Positions 50,109 through 62,334 of a DNA stretch of 64,000 bases are shown piece after piece. The stretch spans positions 22,864,267-22,928,266 of the forward strand of contig CM060072.1 of assembly GCA_030533445.1 (NCBI GenBank), in the 5' to 3' direction. The translations under genes and the position numbers were made by a program. Below the pieces are notes generated by a model, which saw only the letters and a program-made list of their open reading frames with translations, did no database searches and was not told the DNA's origin. Within the stretch, counting starts at the first letter, position 1. Each line of letters starts with the position of its first letter. This DNA is from Cyprinodon diabolis. Taxonomy: Eukaryota > Chordata > Actinopteri > Cyprinodontiformes > Cyprinodontidae.

Positions 50109-52754
50109 CAAAAAGATATTTGAACAATTGTTTCGCATCTTCCTGCATGTGGTGCCAGTAATATTAGAATCCAGAGCTTTATTCAGGGTTACCTAAATGT
50201 CAAACACAGAACCAGAGTTTGGATACCATGTTCTGGAGCATTAAATTGTGTTTAACCTTGAAAGCAATTCAGAGAATGCCAGTAAAATTCTGACTTGCAC
50301 ATTATTGCAGAACGTAGGATTAGTTCTGCCTATGAGTTTCCTGTGTTTGATTACCTTGTGTGTGGTGGGACTTATTGTGTGTTGACTGACATGGCAGGGG
50401 CCGAGTGGGAGGATGCAGAAGTCAATTAGTTTCTTGAGCGGCTTTGCCACTCTTAGTTAAAACCAGAGGTTGCACATGGCGCCTTTCACCAACGCTGTAT
50501 TGTTTATGTCATCTTGGGGAGTCAAAATTATCACATTAGTTGACACAGATTTTTTTTTTAAAATGCTAAATGAAAGTTGGAAAAAAAAAAGAGTTTTTCT
50601 TAGGTACATATAGTTTCTGTCTTTTACTGTGACAAACTTAAACACACAGGCAGGTAATAAATATGCGAAATCAATTATCAGTACCTGCAAAGGTTAACCA
50701 GTAATTACACACTCCGTATGTTTAGAGGAGGAAGAGCTGGAAATTAAGCACCTATCATCATTCTTGCTAAATCTGGTGATGAAACCATGACCTAGAAATA
50801 ATAAGCACAGATGTTTTATAGCAAACTCAGTTAGATGGTGTCTGTATATGAATATCAATGCAATGTGACAAACCCACTCGAAGGGATCTGTTTTTTTTCT
50901 CTAATGGGTTAAATAACAGCACAGTCTCTTTCCAACCCTTTGTCTGAAAAAACTGCTTCAGACTGTCAGGATAAAGCTAAGGAGGAGTAGATTACAGAAT
51001 AAGATGCTGACAAATTTAATCTTGGACACTTTTGGTGGGAAAAAAATAAGCTTTATGGTTAAATGCTAAATGCAGTTAAAAATACCACATCTTTATCCAT
51101 GTTTATGCATCCGTATATTGATCATTCATCAGTCTAGCACAGTTTAACAAAGAGGGGGAAAAAACACTTATACCTCAGGGCAATTGAGAGATCAATTAAG
51201 CCAATATGTGTCTAATCAACACAAACAAGATTCCAACCAAGGAACTCCTTGCTGCAATGCAGCAGAGTTAGCCATTGCTACACCGCAAAAGGTTTACACC
51301 TTACAGCTACATTTTTTTCCTCTTTATGGATTCAGTGATGGTGTAATGTGAAGCACGAAGCTTGTTATTTACTCCAAACGGGTCTGATCTATTGGTTTGA
51401 CCTTTGATATTGGCCTGCCATGCCATTTATCACCGGCATGATTGAGAGGCCTCTCAGAAACGTAGAGATGAAAATCAGAACGAGCTGCAATGAAATTGGC
51501 TTCGGTGAATGTGTTTTATTGCAATGCTATGAAAAGTCTAATTTATTTTTTCATTTTCTGATGAATTAAAAGCAGTTTTTTTCTCTGAGAACAGGTTAAA
51601 AAAAGAGGGGGCAGATAAACTGAAAGGGCGGAATCAAGGCTATCGTTCAAACCATCCTAATCATATTGATGCATCACTGAAATCAGACGCCGTCTAATTT
51701 CTATCCCTGCAATCCAATTGTTACCATTTACAACATGATGCTGGCGATACTTGAGAAAATGTCATAATAGTCTATATTATCTGAATAGGTCCCAAATAAC
51801 TAAAATACCATTAGATATCTGAAATTACAAAAGTCAGCCAAGGTTGGATTGTGTGGTTTTTCCTGTAGATTTGTAATTAGAACGGATAACCCCCGTACCA
51901 ACAGTACGAAACTCAACTGGCATCCCATTCAAGAATAATAAAGATCAAAACTATGCTGCTCCTTTTTTATGAAAGAAAAAACTGTTGGAATTATTTTCTA
52001 AAAAAAAATAAATAAATAAATAAACAGCTCACAACATAAAAATAGGTTATACAAGGACATTTAACCACACAAGCATTTGATTGAAAATGAAAAGAGGAAA
52101 AACAATTTCAAAACACTAATGTGAAGTGAAAATCTGCACATCAGTTTACACTTTTATAGGCACGCAGAAAATGTTAATGGACTATATGGAAAAGCGTAAG
52201 ATAACCATGTTTACTGGGTAAATGTTATGCAAATGTGAAGGCCACTCAGAAATATTTCACCCAAATGTTAGAAATTATTTTTTTTACAAAATATTTTTAT
52301 ATAATATAACAAATTCCCATTTACTTTTTTTTAAAGATATGTTTAACAAAAACCTATGCAATTAATTTAACATGATGCATGTTCATTCATTAAAAAAGCT
52401 TATCTAATTAAAACACGTTTTACATTTAAATATTTTGATTTAATAAAGTATATTTGATCAAAAGTGTATTTTGTTCCCATGCATAAAGTTTATTGTTTGA
52501 AGTGTATAAAAGTAACCTGATTATTTAACCTTAAAACAATGCACTTTATGTATTTGAAATAAGTACACTTATTAGTATCAATTATTAGGTAGTATCAATA
52601 CTAAATTCAAAAACCTGATGATTGTGTATAAAAAACAAGATTTATTGTACAACTGAATATGGATTATGTAGGGTTTATTTCATAGGTTTGTGTTAAAATT
52701 ATATAAAGAAAACTAAATGAGCATTTCTTTTGAAATAAATATACCTAAATGTTA
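50109..52754. other. nrxn2: alpha-neurexin intron, no gene seen
   Basis: AT-rich, with poly-A and poly-T runs and a short AAAT microsatellite near 52005-52024. No exon recognised. Confidence 0.5.
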
Positions 52755-53640
52755 AAGGAATAGTACACCCAAAACATGATTAGCCTTCATTTTCTACTCA
52801 CCCCCATGCTGAACAACACTCTGGAGTACTTTTTTGATATCTCAAATGCATCTGGAGATCTGGGAGGCTTCTTGCTGTCTGCTGACATTCAAATAATGAG
52901 GTCTATGGTGCCCGAGGCAGAAAGGTCCATAAAAGTCCACAAAAAACGTGTCAATATTCCTCCATACTGCTCGTCCAATGTATTCCAAGTGTCCTGAGTG
53001 GGTAGGGTCCATAATTTACTCGAAACAAAGTCATTTAGAATGTTTTTAGAGCATAAACAGTAGTGTATAGGATTTCCTAAAAGCGCGCGCCTGCGAGTTC
53101 ACGAGCCTACGGAAACCGCGGCAGACCAAACCAGATGAAAGTGCGCATTCAGCTCGGCAAAGAACTCATGCTCTTCCTCAACACTGAAGTCCTCAGACAT
53201 TTTTCTTTCGTTGTTTCTTTCTTTGCACAGATAAACAGCACATTTCTTCTTCTACGCTTGCATTATCAAGAGCAGACGCTGAATGCGCACTTTCATCTGG
53301 TTTGGTCTGCCGCAGTTTCCGTAGGCTCGTGAAATTGAATTCTTTCTGTAAAATTGACAGACCGTAGTAGCTACCTTTGCTCAGCCATGTCTTTGTCCAG
53401 AAAACTTGTCGCCTTTTGTTAGGGCTTTCAGCACAAAATTGCACAAATAGCCAAGGCAGCACGTTTCTCTCTAGTGAGCTTCATATTCCTCTTCTGCTCA
53501 GTTAGCTTTCAGATAGACGAGTCCAAGTAGCGCCATCTCACTGTGGAGTCCAACGTGGTTTTTAGACGTACAGTGTGAGCCGTAGCTGCGTGCAACGATT
53601 GAAAAGATCGCACAGTGTTTGCCTAATCTAAAACAAAACA
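52755..53640. mobile_element. probable non-autonomous DNA element containing a long hairpin
   Basis: It opens with AAGGAATAGTACACCCAAAA and CATTTTCTACTCACCC, a start I recognise from repetitive fish elements, and contains the 54-nt inverted repeat at 53100-53331. The right boundary is uncertain. No transposase is seen. Confidence 0.5.
53100..53331. repeat. inverted repeat: 54-nt arms with one mismatch
   Basis: Arms at 53100-53153 and 53278-53331 are complementary at 53 of 54 positions (the mismatch is in ACCGCGG versus ACTGCGG) and enclose a 124-bp loop. Transcribed RNA would fold into a long hairpin. The arms hold AGCCTACGGAAACC and CCAGATGAAAGTGCGCATTC. Confidence 0.95.
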
Positions 53641-54529
53641 AAAAGACTCGTCCAGGAAAATATCAGAAACAGGAAAGCAGTTTCTGCAATGTGAAAGTGT
53701 AAATAAACATGTTTCTAAGTATCAATGACAAGGTTTCATCAATTTCATCGTTGCATCTTCTTCTTACTACTCACTAATCTCTGACCCAAAGCTTCAATCA
53801 GTGTGAGAAAATGTATGACTTCATATCCTTGGAGTGTCTTTTTTCACATTAACAGCTTAACCAGCATACCACTTATCACCAAATTATCATCTAAAAGAGC
53901 CCCTGTTGTATAATGCTTTTCTCTTTTAAAAAGTACAACATTAAAGCATGTTTTAAAACAATTACCACAGAAGCACTTTTCTTGCAGTTGTTGTAAATGA
54001 TTCTGCAGCAAATGAAGCTTTACTTGGCCTAATAAACCGAATGCTTTGCTATAATTAATATCAGAAGCTTTTAGTAACTTTGGATGTATTATTCATGAAC
54101 GGTAATACATAGGAAATACATTTGGTTGTTGTAATATGGTAGAACGGTGGGTTATGTATCAATGTTGTTTAAAGAATAAAATAAAATGCATAGGGATTCT
54201 TTTATTTTTTTTTGTTTACATGCTGTTTACACAGTAAACTGATATCGTGGTCTAAAACTTACCATCAGTCCATTGATTGTAAAACCTCCAAGACAAAAAG
54301 TCATTAAAATTGTATTAGGTTGTAAATGGAAAGTAGCTTCAATGCATGAAAGGACACAACCTAAAGGGTTCATCCCTTCAGGAATTAAAAAGACGCCTGT
54401 GTTCTTTCTAACATGTTTTCAGTTGTTACTGTACTCTGGTTGAATTTCAACTGCATTGTTTCAGCCATGAACTTCAAAACAGAATTTTCCAGAAATATGG
54501 CCAGTCAGGCATGATACTCTTTTACTTAC
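53641..54529. other. nrxn2: intron immediately 3' of the EGF3 exon
   Basis: Non-coding AT-rich DNA after the EGF3 splice donor. Nothing recognised. Confidence 0.5.
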
Positions 54530-54649
54530 GGTCACTGCAGAAAGGTCCTCCGTAGGTGGTCATGGTGCAGTCACAGGAGAAGCCCTCCCACAGCTGCAGA
54601 CACACACCTTGGTGGTGGCAGGAGTCCTCTGTGCAGGTTGTGCTGGGGC
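54530..54649 (-). CDS. nrxn2: alpha-neurexin-2 exon: third EGF-like domain
   Basis: This 120-bp exon encodes the EGF3 domain between LNS5 and LNS6 of alpha-neurexin. It begins [11 protein letters not shown] and contains [14 protein letters not shown] and [10 protein letters not shown]. All six EGF cysteines are present, at exon residues 6, 11, 17, 26, 28 and 38. The acceptor is ctgcag and the donor is C|gtaagt. The exon enters and leaves in phase 1. The last base C would complete a Pro codon with the LNS6 exon, as in other neurexins (DPGTTYIF), while the beta exon ends in G and would give Ala (HAGTTYIF). The next alpha exon is not in the window, so this intron exceeds 54 kb. TEDSC and TMT resemble neurexin-2 more than neurexin-1 or -3. 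Confidence 0.95.
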
Positions 54650-54884
54650 CTGCAGGGTGTTCACAGCAGATTAAGCAAAGGATTTTCACTTTGTGTTACG
54701 CAACTTTGCTTTTACTCAACAGGAAAGAAGGAAACCAAAAAGAATCTGAAAAAGACACCTGCGCATGAAGGTACGTAGTAATGTGTCGATCAAGCTGCCT
54801 ATTTCACATGATGGGACATCATTCTTTTTTCAAAATGATTTAGAAATAAAAATCTGAAGAGGGCAGCATGCATTTGTTTTCAAT

Positions 54885-54965
54885 TCCCTACAGCAGCGAT
54901 TCCCATCCAGGGGTACGCATACGCCTACCCAGGTGTTTGAACTTACATTCAATCTTATTAATCAA
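54885..54965. repeat. short repeat fragment resembling 57610-57690
   Basis: GCGATTCCCATCCAGGGGTA followed by CAGGTGTTTGAACTTACATT resembles AAGTGTTTGAACTTACATTC near 57640. Both are probably pieces of one non-autonomous element; the first looks like a terminus. Confidence 0.4.
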
Positions 54966-56005
54966 TTTTTTGAGGTATTTGTAGGTTTAATTAAGAGTAA
55001 ATGTGCACCACATGTTTTTCAGATCTATATATTTTTTTTGTTGTTTGCTTCATCTTCCCCTTTGATCAGTCCATCTAATATTAATAGCCTTACATGGTTT
55101 TATTTTCATTATGATTGTTTCTTCCCCAGCTGAACCATATGTCCTGCTTATTACACCTGATTTCACCTATTACTCCAAAACTCTCCTACCTTTTTAAAAG
55201 CCTCTCAGCTCTTTAACCTCCCATCTGGTTAACTGATCTATCAGTTACTTCCAAAGCTCCTGGTGCTTTTAGTTCCCTGCCATGTGTCCTTTTTTTGTCC
55301 CTGTGCCATTTTCTTCAAATCCTTATACACTGAAATGATTTGACCTAGTTAGGCCTAACACATATGGGTCAGAAGTACTCGACATAGTAAAAATGAAAAT
55401 AAAATGATTTCCAGCTAAGGTTTAAAAATACATCCCTAATTGAATGATATACAGTTTTGAATTACACATGTGTTTGTTGTGTCTCAAACTAGACTGATAG
55501 ATTTGTTTAAATAAGAACTGTAACACACATTACTCAGATAAGAAGAATCTAAAACTGTAGTTTCCTCTGCAAAAAGCCGACAGTCACTCATTTTGACAAG
55601 TACATGGTAATAAAAATAAGTAAAGGCGTGATAAAGTCTCTTCCTCGTGATGTATATCATTGCTTTGTTCCTCCGCTGCTACACAACAGGCTGTATGTTA
55701 ATCCAGGCCCCCTTGCTAAGATGTCCCATGAATGTGTGCTTTTCATTTAATTATTACAACAAATGATTAAAAGCCATCAAACCTGAAGAGAGGGTTTCTC
55801 GGTAGAGCTTTGTACTGTTAGCAGTTACATCAGTAAAAACGGCATGCATGGCAAATTGCTATTTAAGGTTTTTTCTGTTCAGTTGCATTGTACAGAATTT
55901 TTATGAAACTTGCTTACATTTGGATAATTTAATTTTAGAAAGCTGGCATAGCTCAGCTCAGGGCACAGTCCCAACCCAGCTTCTAGCTCCCTCAGAAATG
56001 CCCCA

Positions 56006-56019
56006 GTTGCCATAGCAAC
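56006..56019. promoter_or_regulatory. candidate RFX-type X-box palindrome
   Basis: The 14-mer GTTGCCATAGCAAC fits the RFX X-box consensus with two perfectly complementary half-sites around AT. It lies in the nrxn2 intron between the LNS5 and EGF3 exons, in a relatively GC-rich patch (55950-56090). Whether it is bound is unknown; it could be an enhancer element or chance. Confidence 0.4.
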
Positions 56020-56557
56020 CCCACTGCACTCGGCAGCTGCATGGATGTGAGTGAATGGCTCCTGGTATAAATGGCCGCTGGTCTTTAATCGTCTTCTAAA
56101 GTCATTTGTGATTGACCTTCAGTGTAAAAACACACTCAACAAATTTAACAATAATCAAAACAAAACAAAATTGGAAAGAGGGATATGTAACAGCTATTAC
56201 GGCCTACTTTAAATGCTGAAGAGCTTCTTTTAACAATAACTAACCCAAACTACAAAGCAACAGCCAGAGTCTTCATTCCAAAGATTTGTTTTTGTTATGT
56301 TGTTATATTAAGAAAGTTTAAAAAATATATATTTTGGACTGAAAAAACTGAAAAAACCTTAAGACAGTTTAAAGGTTCCTTGTATGAGCTCAAAAAACAT
56401 AGAAAACAGGGCAGATAAAAAGTATTATGATATTTTGCTGCAACATGATATGTAAAAATAAATACATAGATTGTTATTTTTGTCTTTTTTGTTTTATTCT
56501 TTATGTGCTTTTTCCAGCCCTTTCTGTAGACATGATTTGGGGTTTATTTACACTCAC

Positions 56558-56731
56558 CTCCACAGCCGTGCTCCACCTCTCCCACCTTGTGAAGGGCATC
56601 TGCCAGGAGGTCTGGGAGCCTTCCATTTAAGTCCACTGAAGCCAGGCAGCCCTTGTAGCCTTCCCGGGAAGCAATTAACCTGGGAAGGCTGCTGTACATG
56701 CTTTTTCCAACACCACCAATGTACAGCTCCC
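56558..56731 (-). CDS. nrxn2: alpha-neurexin-2 exon: C-terminal part of LNS5
   Basis: This 174-bp exon (acceptor accag, donor G|gtgagt) encodes the end of the fifth laminin G-like (LNS) domain. It contains [18 protein letters not shown], then the conserved [18 protein letters not shown] and the closing EVEHGCGG. The two cysteines (KGC and HGC) form the usual LNS C-terminal disulfide in this family. The exon joins the exon at 56868 across an intron of only 136 bp and reads into the EGF3 exon in phase 1. [15 protein letters not shown] is nearly invariant in neurexins, so family assignment is secure; the paralogue call comes from neighbouring exons. Confidence 0.95.
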
Positions 56732-56867
56732 CTGGTAAGCATGAATCAAAGGAGAAAAAACCTATTTAGCAAAAGTATTTGTCAGATATGACATTTTAAT
56801 TGTCAGATGTTGGCGTAAACAGACGTTTAATATCTGCATTGCTTTCAAGTGTTGGAGAGACTTTTAC

Positions 56868-57058
56868 CTTTTAAGTCCAGATTGCGGGCTCCATTGGTGT
56901 GTTGAGTCACAGTGCGGGAATCAATCTTAAGTACGTGCACGTTGTTGTTGTCACGGGAGATCACCACATTGTGCCACTGGTTGTCGTTGAGAGGCTTGTC
57001 AGAGTTTCCCTTCATTAGTGACGGTCCATTGCCCAAGTCGAAAACATAATGAATGTAC
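56868..57058 (-). CDS. nrxn2: alpha-neurexin-2 exon: middle of LNS5
   Basis: This 191-bp exon (acceptor ttgtag, donor AAAAG|gtaaaa) continues LNS5. It reads [20 protein letters not shown], then [19 protein letters not shown], then [20 protein letters not shown]. The segments [19 protein letters not shown] and GARNLDLKG agree with neurexin-2 as remembered; neurexin-1 and -3 differ at these places. The exon is in phase with both neighbours, beginning with the last base of a Gly codon. The intron to the right is about 2.6 kb and the one to the left 136 bp. Confidence 0.95.
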
Positions 57059-59669
57059 CTACAACAGGATACATTTGTTCAAGATCTGTATTTCTCAAGT
57101 CTAATTATTTCCTTTCATAACATATGACATATAAATTACCACTTGTACTATTTGGCAGTAATTAATTGTCTGTTGCTGGCATTAGAATAACATAATGTGG
57201 TTTAATTGCAAATGAGTGTATTTGATTTCAAACATAGTCATCAGACAGTCTTCATTCAAAACCTAATTATGTTAAAATCAAAGTTAAGAGCCATCCATGA
57301 ATGAGCTGCCACACTTCACACATAACGCTGAACAGCCTGAAAACCCTGACAGAAGTGTTGGGAGCCATTTTTATTTATTTCTTTTTTGTCTGTGTTGTCT
57401 TTTGGAGCTTCTGCTGCTCTGAACAAGGCCTCCTGCTGATTAATTGCTCACTGACAGAGAGTCTCTGCTTGGAATTTCAGTGGGATAACACAATTGTTCC
57501 CTTTGCTGGCTCTGGATCCACAGCGGCTTTATGATATTCTCTCCAGGAAAATGTATCTTTAATTTAAACAAACAAACTAATTTCAATGATATTTAGGTCG
57601 TTTATGCCAAAAGTTCTTGTGTATGGAGGCTACCCAAGTGTTTGAACTTACATTCTTTCTTATTGTTAATAAATTAATGAAAAGGTAGCAGCCACAATAT
57701 GCAGGATGTTATGCATTTATAAATTAATTAATACTTCAATGAAAGGTCCCTGGTAAGTTGCAGACCAAACATACTTTGTAACCACAGCAAGCTCTTGACA
57801 TAATGATGTTAGATACTTCACCTTCAATTCTTATCGTAAATTAGGTAGCTCAGTTAAATTGGTTAGTTTAATGTCACAGACTTTGATTGTAGGAAAAATA
57901 CCAAAACTCTTCATCAAGGTTTTGGGCTGGGCTGTTCCAAACATGGCTATTCCAGCTATGAGGCAAGTTTGGTCACATTCCTAATATTTAAACTCCAGGC
58001 TTTCCACCATCTAGCTGCAGAAATCAAGCAAAGCTGACAGTCCAAGATGAAGCCTTTCTTCTTAATTGTTCCCATCACTCTGGAATGCATCAGTATAATT
58101 AGCAGTGAAACAGATAATAATGATCGACAGTTGGAAAACCTTTACTTAAGTTCTTTAAAGCAGAGCTGTCTAGATAAGAGAGTTCTGACAACTCCATTGA
58201 CGACAGTGGGAAACATGTCAAAGAGCATCAACGACATACAGAGCTTAAATAGTTCGAGCAAAGTTAGCCACTATTAGCAATAGACAGCAGAGCATGTTAG
58301 TCCTACATGAATACATCTATAGTCTACTCATCTTTGGTGAAGAAAACACAACATTAACATTTATAAATGTTACATATGAGTCAACTGAAAAAGATTGAAA
58401 CAGGCTCTACCTAAAAAGAAGCAAACACATTTTATATGACTAACAACAGAGCTATGATATGGAGTACAAACACTCAATCATTGTATTTTGTAAAGTAGTT
58501 ACCAAAAGTATTGTGTCTGTCACAGATCTGCCCGTATTGTGAATGGGCTAACAAGCACTTCCACCATATTAATGGAGCACTAGCAACTTACTTGGTCTTC
58601 TACAGGCTGAAGTCTCCTATTCAACAGCTCTGCTCTAAACATGCTTCATGTCATTGTCACACAGCAACCGACCATGAAACTTTTCTATATAATTTCTCAG
58701 TTTGACTTGTAAAAGTGGATGGATTAGTCTTCAGGCTTTGAGGTAGCCATGTTTTTAACAGAACCATTTGGATCAGAGGGTTGAAATGTGGTATACAGTA
58801 ACTGGCTGAGCCAGCAGGACAAAATCTCAAACACAAACCTAAAGCCGTTCTGGAAGGTTAACAATTAGCCTAGTCACTTTTGAAGCATTGATACCAATTA
58901 AATTTGAAATGTGGGGGCTATGTTGAAGATTAAAGTGGGTAGCAGGGATATGTTTATAAAATTTTAAACTTTGCCAAATATGATCTGAGAGTTTTTGAAG
59001 TCGCTGAATTCAGGAGTTGGAACTCAAAAGTTGTGTTGCCGCACAAAATCCTTTCTGGTTTTTCTTAGTTTAAAAAAAGTCTTATCGCCATAGCAGTGAA
59101 CTAATTGTGCTGGTTCATGAATGATTTATGAGGAAAAATATGTAGGGCCTAAAGTAGAACCTTGTGGAACCTCACCCATGAAATGGGTCAAATATATGAT
59201 AAAGACGGTGTATGAAGGTGTAGTTTCCTTAAAAAGAATGACAGACCACTGCATGTTTAAAGGTAGAGGGAACAGCTCCTAAACTAACATGAGTTAATGA
59301 AAGAGTGGAGATGAAGAACTAGTATCTTCAAAACATATTTAATACTTTTAAGGAGAAAAAAGTTAAATGCACACTTTATGAGCTTCATAACATTAAAGAT
59401 TTTGTCAGGAAGAGAAAATGAAGCTGGTTCAAAAATGGTCAAATATAGCAGAACCAGCAATCCCAAAAAAGATCAGAGACTAGAGAAAATACATAAAACT
59501 TATTTTCAGTTTAGGAGAGCATTAGAGCTGAATTTTTGTATTATCCGGATATGGGAAGAAAAGTCATGCATCATTAAAACCCTCAAATTAATATGGAATC
59601 CCTGCCCTTAGTATTGCAAAGGTCTGGCAGGCGCTCATGATTATATGCATGAAACATCTCTGTACTCAC
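57059..59669 (-). other. nrxn2: nrxn2 intron within LNS5
   Basis: A 2.6-kb intron flanked by a gtgagt donor and a ttgtag acceptor. No exon recognised inside; a repeat fragment lies near 57610-57690. Confidence 0.85.
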
Positions 59670-60051
59670 CCTTTGACCAGCTCCACTACGATGAAGTCAC
59701 TGCCATCTCCAGAGTTATACAGTATCAGGCCATCAGTATTGGTGGTTTTGAACTGGAAAAAGAGGTGCATGGAGGCGTAGGCCTGCAAGGTGGAAAAGGC
59801 CAAATAGCTGGCTTGAGTCAGAAAAGTCACAGGATTGGCCACAATGTGTCTCATGCCAAATCGAGCATTAAGCTCGCAGAAGGAGATGTCTCCATTCTTG
59901 CACTGGTCCAGGTAGAGCATCCCATTGAAGGAGAGCGCTTGCAAGTGGCCAATGAAATTGGAAGGCATCACTGAGATGAAGCGCCGCTCTGTCATGATTC
60001 CTGTCTCAATGTTGTTGAACTCCAGCCGGGTGTGAGCACCAGTCATGTGGC
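59670..60051 (-). CDS. nrxn2: alpha-neurexin-2 exon: end of LNS4 and start of LNS5
   Basis: This 382-bp exon (acceptor ctgtag, donor AAAGG|gtgagt) carries the LNS4/LNS5 boundary. It opens with [18 protein letters not shown], then [19 protein letters not shown], then [18 protein letters not shown], which closes LNS4. LNS5 begins around DPVTF-like [20 protein letters not shown] and continues [20 protein letters not shown] to [36 protein letters not shown] and AYASMHLFF favour neurexin-2 over -1 and -3. The intron to the right is only 74 bp. Confidence 0.96.
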
Positions 60052-60125
60052 CTACAGAACAAACTCATTTATCTTACTCTGCTAAAACACTTTCAATAAG
60101 CCTGGATACTTTCTTTCAACTCTAC

Positions 60126-60245
60126 CTTCCATTGTCACATTGTCAACACAAAGCTGCAAGTTCTTCCCACGTCGTGCCACCTTCACTGTGTGCCACTCAT
60201 TGTCATTCAGCTTCTCGCCTACAAGGAGAGTCTCTGGTCCCTTGC
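60126..60245 (-). CDS. nrxn2: alpha-neurexin-2 exon: LNS4, immediately 3' of splice site SS3
   Basis: This 120-bp exon encodes [20 protein letters not shown], then [20 protein letters not shown] in LNS4. The acceptor is tcctcttag and the donor GGAAG|gtagag. The family sequence GPETL sits directly after alternative splice site 3, where a 10-residue insert may be included or skipped, so the acceptor at 60246-60247 is the SS3 junction. The exon is entered in phase 1: its first bases GC can complete Gly (no insert) or Ser (with insert). I looked rightward for the 30-bp SS3 mini-exon and the earlier LNS4 exon and could not recognise either before 64000. Confidence 0.94.
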
Positions 60246-62334
60246 CTAAGAGGAGGAAAGCATCAAGTGACAATCATATCGCAGGGGCGCAGTATCTTTT
60301 CACACAGGCTCTCAAGTTGAGAAGCACTTACAGGGTGAATACACCAATTTACTCATCACTCACAAATACAGCAGAAACATTCAGCAACAAGCAGTAATTT
60401 AAATTCACGCTTTCAAAGTAAAATAAGGAACAAAAACCTACAGAAGTCATTCAGGGTATTTATTTAACATTTTCGGATATGTTTGTGTGATCTTATTGAA
60501 GAGCTTTTTGGGGTTACAGTGAAAGGCCTGGCTCACTCAGAAATTCAAGTTTTAGATTTTCTTCGCTACCCTCTGCATATTTCTCTGGCTTAAAAATAGG
60601 TCACAGTGCAGAGGCTTGCCACTGCAGTACCGTCAACCCGAATCAGTGCCTATGCAACAGGCCGACACGGCAGTTCAAAGGAGTTCTGACATCGCTTGAG
60701 AAACTAATTGGCCATGCCTAAGCTGACTTTGCCTTGAGGGGCTTGACTGTCTAATTGTGCTCAGGGCACTGGAGAATTACAAGGGACGCATAGAGGGCAA
60801 TAAATGAAAAAAAATCAGCTGGTTTCCGAACAATACACTGTTCCATCCTCTGGGAAATAAAACCCACGCCTGGAGACCTTGTCCGGCTGCAAATTAAGTG
60901 TCTCCACACACCACATTGCATGACGTGGCTAAATATTGGCTATGAGCTGTGGGTAGATCAATAACATCACACCTTGCATCCTTTGCATTTGATAGACTCA
61001 CTTAGATGTGGAAAAAAACAAACCTTTGTGTGGTTTTCAAGTAGAGCTAAAGAAGCAGAAATGTTTACCTTGCGGATCACTATCACGAATTCAGACATAG
61101 GGGCAGGATTTGCTGTAATGAAATAGGGGTTTGCAGGACGCAGGGCAGAGGAGGCTGTTCATCTAATCTGTGCTGCTCAGAGGGGAGCTTTGCTGCTATC
61201 TAAACATATGAGGCCAAACACACTAATACCCAAACAGAAAAATGATGTGTTACTTCTAGGAGATTTGTTGCAAGGAAATAATGTAATATACAACCAGGAA
61301 AATAAAAACTAAACACATTTTTTTAATAATTAAAATTACATACAATTCACAACTGATGTTGGTAACAACCCAAGTAATTCACACAATGAGAAATCTAAAA
61401 AAATCAGTCTATCAAATAAGGTCATGTCTAAAAAAAGCAGAATGACACATGGAAAATGTATTGAAAACATTTACTCAACATTCGTCAAAATTTCTTTCAG
61501 TATATGGAGCTTTAAAAAGTCTCCTGTACAGAAAAAAACCTCACGTGTTGCTCTGGTGTGATTTTGAGATATACTTCTACATTAACTGACTTCAAATCCT
61601 TAAAGCTTCTGGAGGCCTCTTCTCAGCAATCTAATCTTCAAGGAGTTTTCTTTTTTCTCAGAAGTCACTTGAGAGTTTCCTTGGCTGTTTGCTTGGGATC
61701 ACTGTCTTACTGAGAATCCATCCTTTTTTCTTCTTTAGATTTTTATTAAGAATATCACGCTACATTTCTATATTCACCCTTTATTCAGTTACCATGGTTT
61801 ACCAGTAGCCTGCTAAAAACAACACTAAATAATGGCATTTCTACTTTCAAGGCTCACTGCTGATAGTGTGTTAGTGTCGATAGTTCGATTTGCACCATTT
61901 CTCTCTCAACATTATGCATGCAATGCCATTCAAAGACTTCCCCCTTAGTCTCAGTTAACGTAACTATAGTCTTGGTATTATGGATTTTTTTTTAGATATT
62001 CTGCATCTGACTTAAAAAATGTTTTATTCTGCATTTTTTTCAACAGTGGAGAGCATTGAGTGTTTATTATGGCCATTGTTGTTGGGTGTGATTACTTGTT
62101 GTTTGCATAAGTTAAAGATTTAGAGGACAATCTTTTATTTCCGGGTGGATCATCAACATAAGTGGTCCCCCTAATTATCAATCATTCTGGTGATATGTTT
62201 ACATAAGGCCGTCCAACGTGCTTTTCCTGTTAGCTATATTTTCTGCGCATGTACACTTTAAGGCATATATGTTTGTTAAGATTCGGTTTCAGCCAGTCAT
62301 TGAAGCTCACATTTCTCACCGAGGTTCTTTAAAA
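60246..62334 (-). other. nrxn2: nrxn2 intron upstream of the SS3-distal exon
   Basis: No SS3 mini-exon and no earlier LNS4 exon recognised. 60600-60800 is somewhat GC-richer than its surroundings. A possible Tc1 relic at 61590-61800 is too weak to call. Confidence 0.5.

Larger units (their letters stand above)
54650..56557 (-). other. nrxn2: nrxn2 intron between the LNS5 and EGF3 exons
   Basis: A 1.9-kb intron with GT at 56557-56556 and AG at 54651-54650 on the minus strand. It contains a repeat fragment (54885) and the X-box palindrome (56006). Confidence 0.85.

Noticed and set aside
61590..61800. Possible Tc1-like relic (TGCTTGGGATCACTGTCTTA)
   Set aside because: Resembles the complement of a Tc1-like region, but only one short segment fits.
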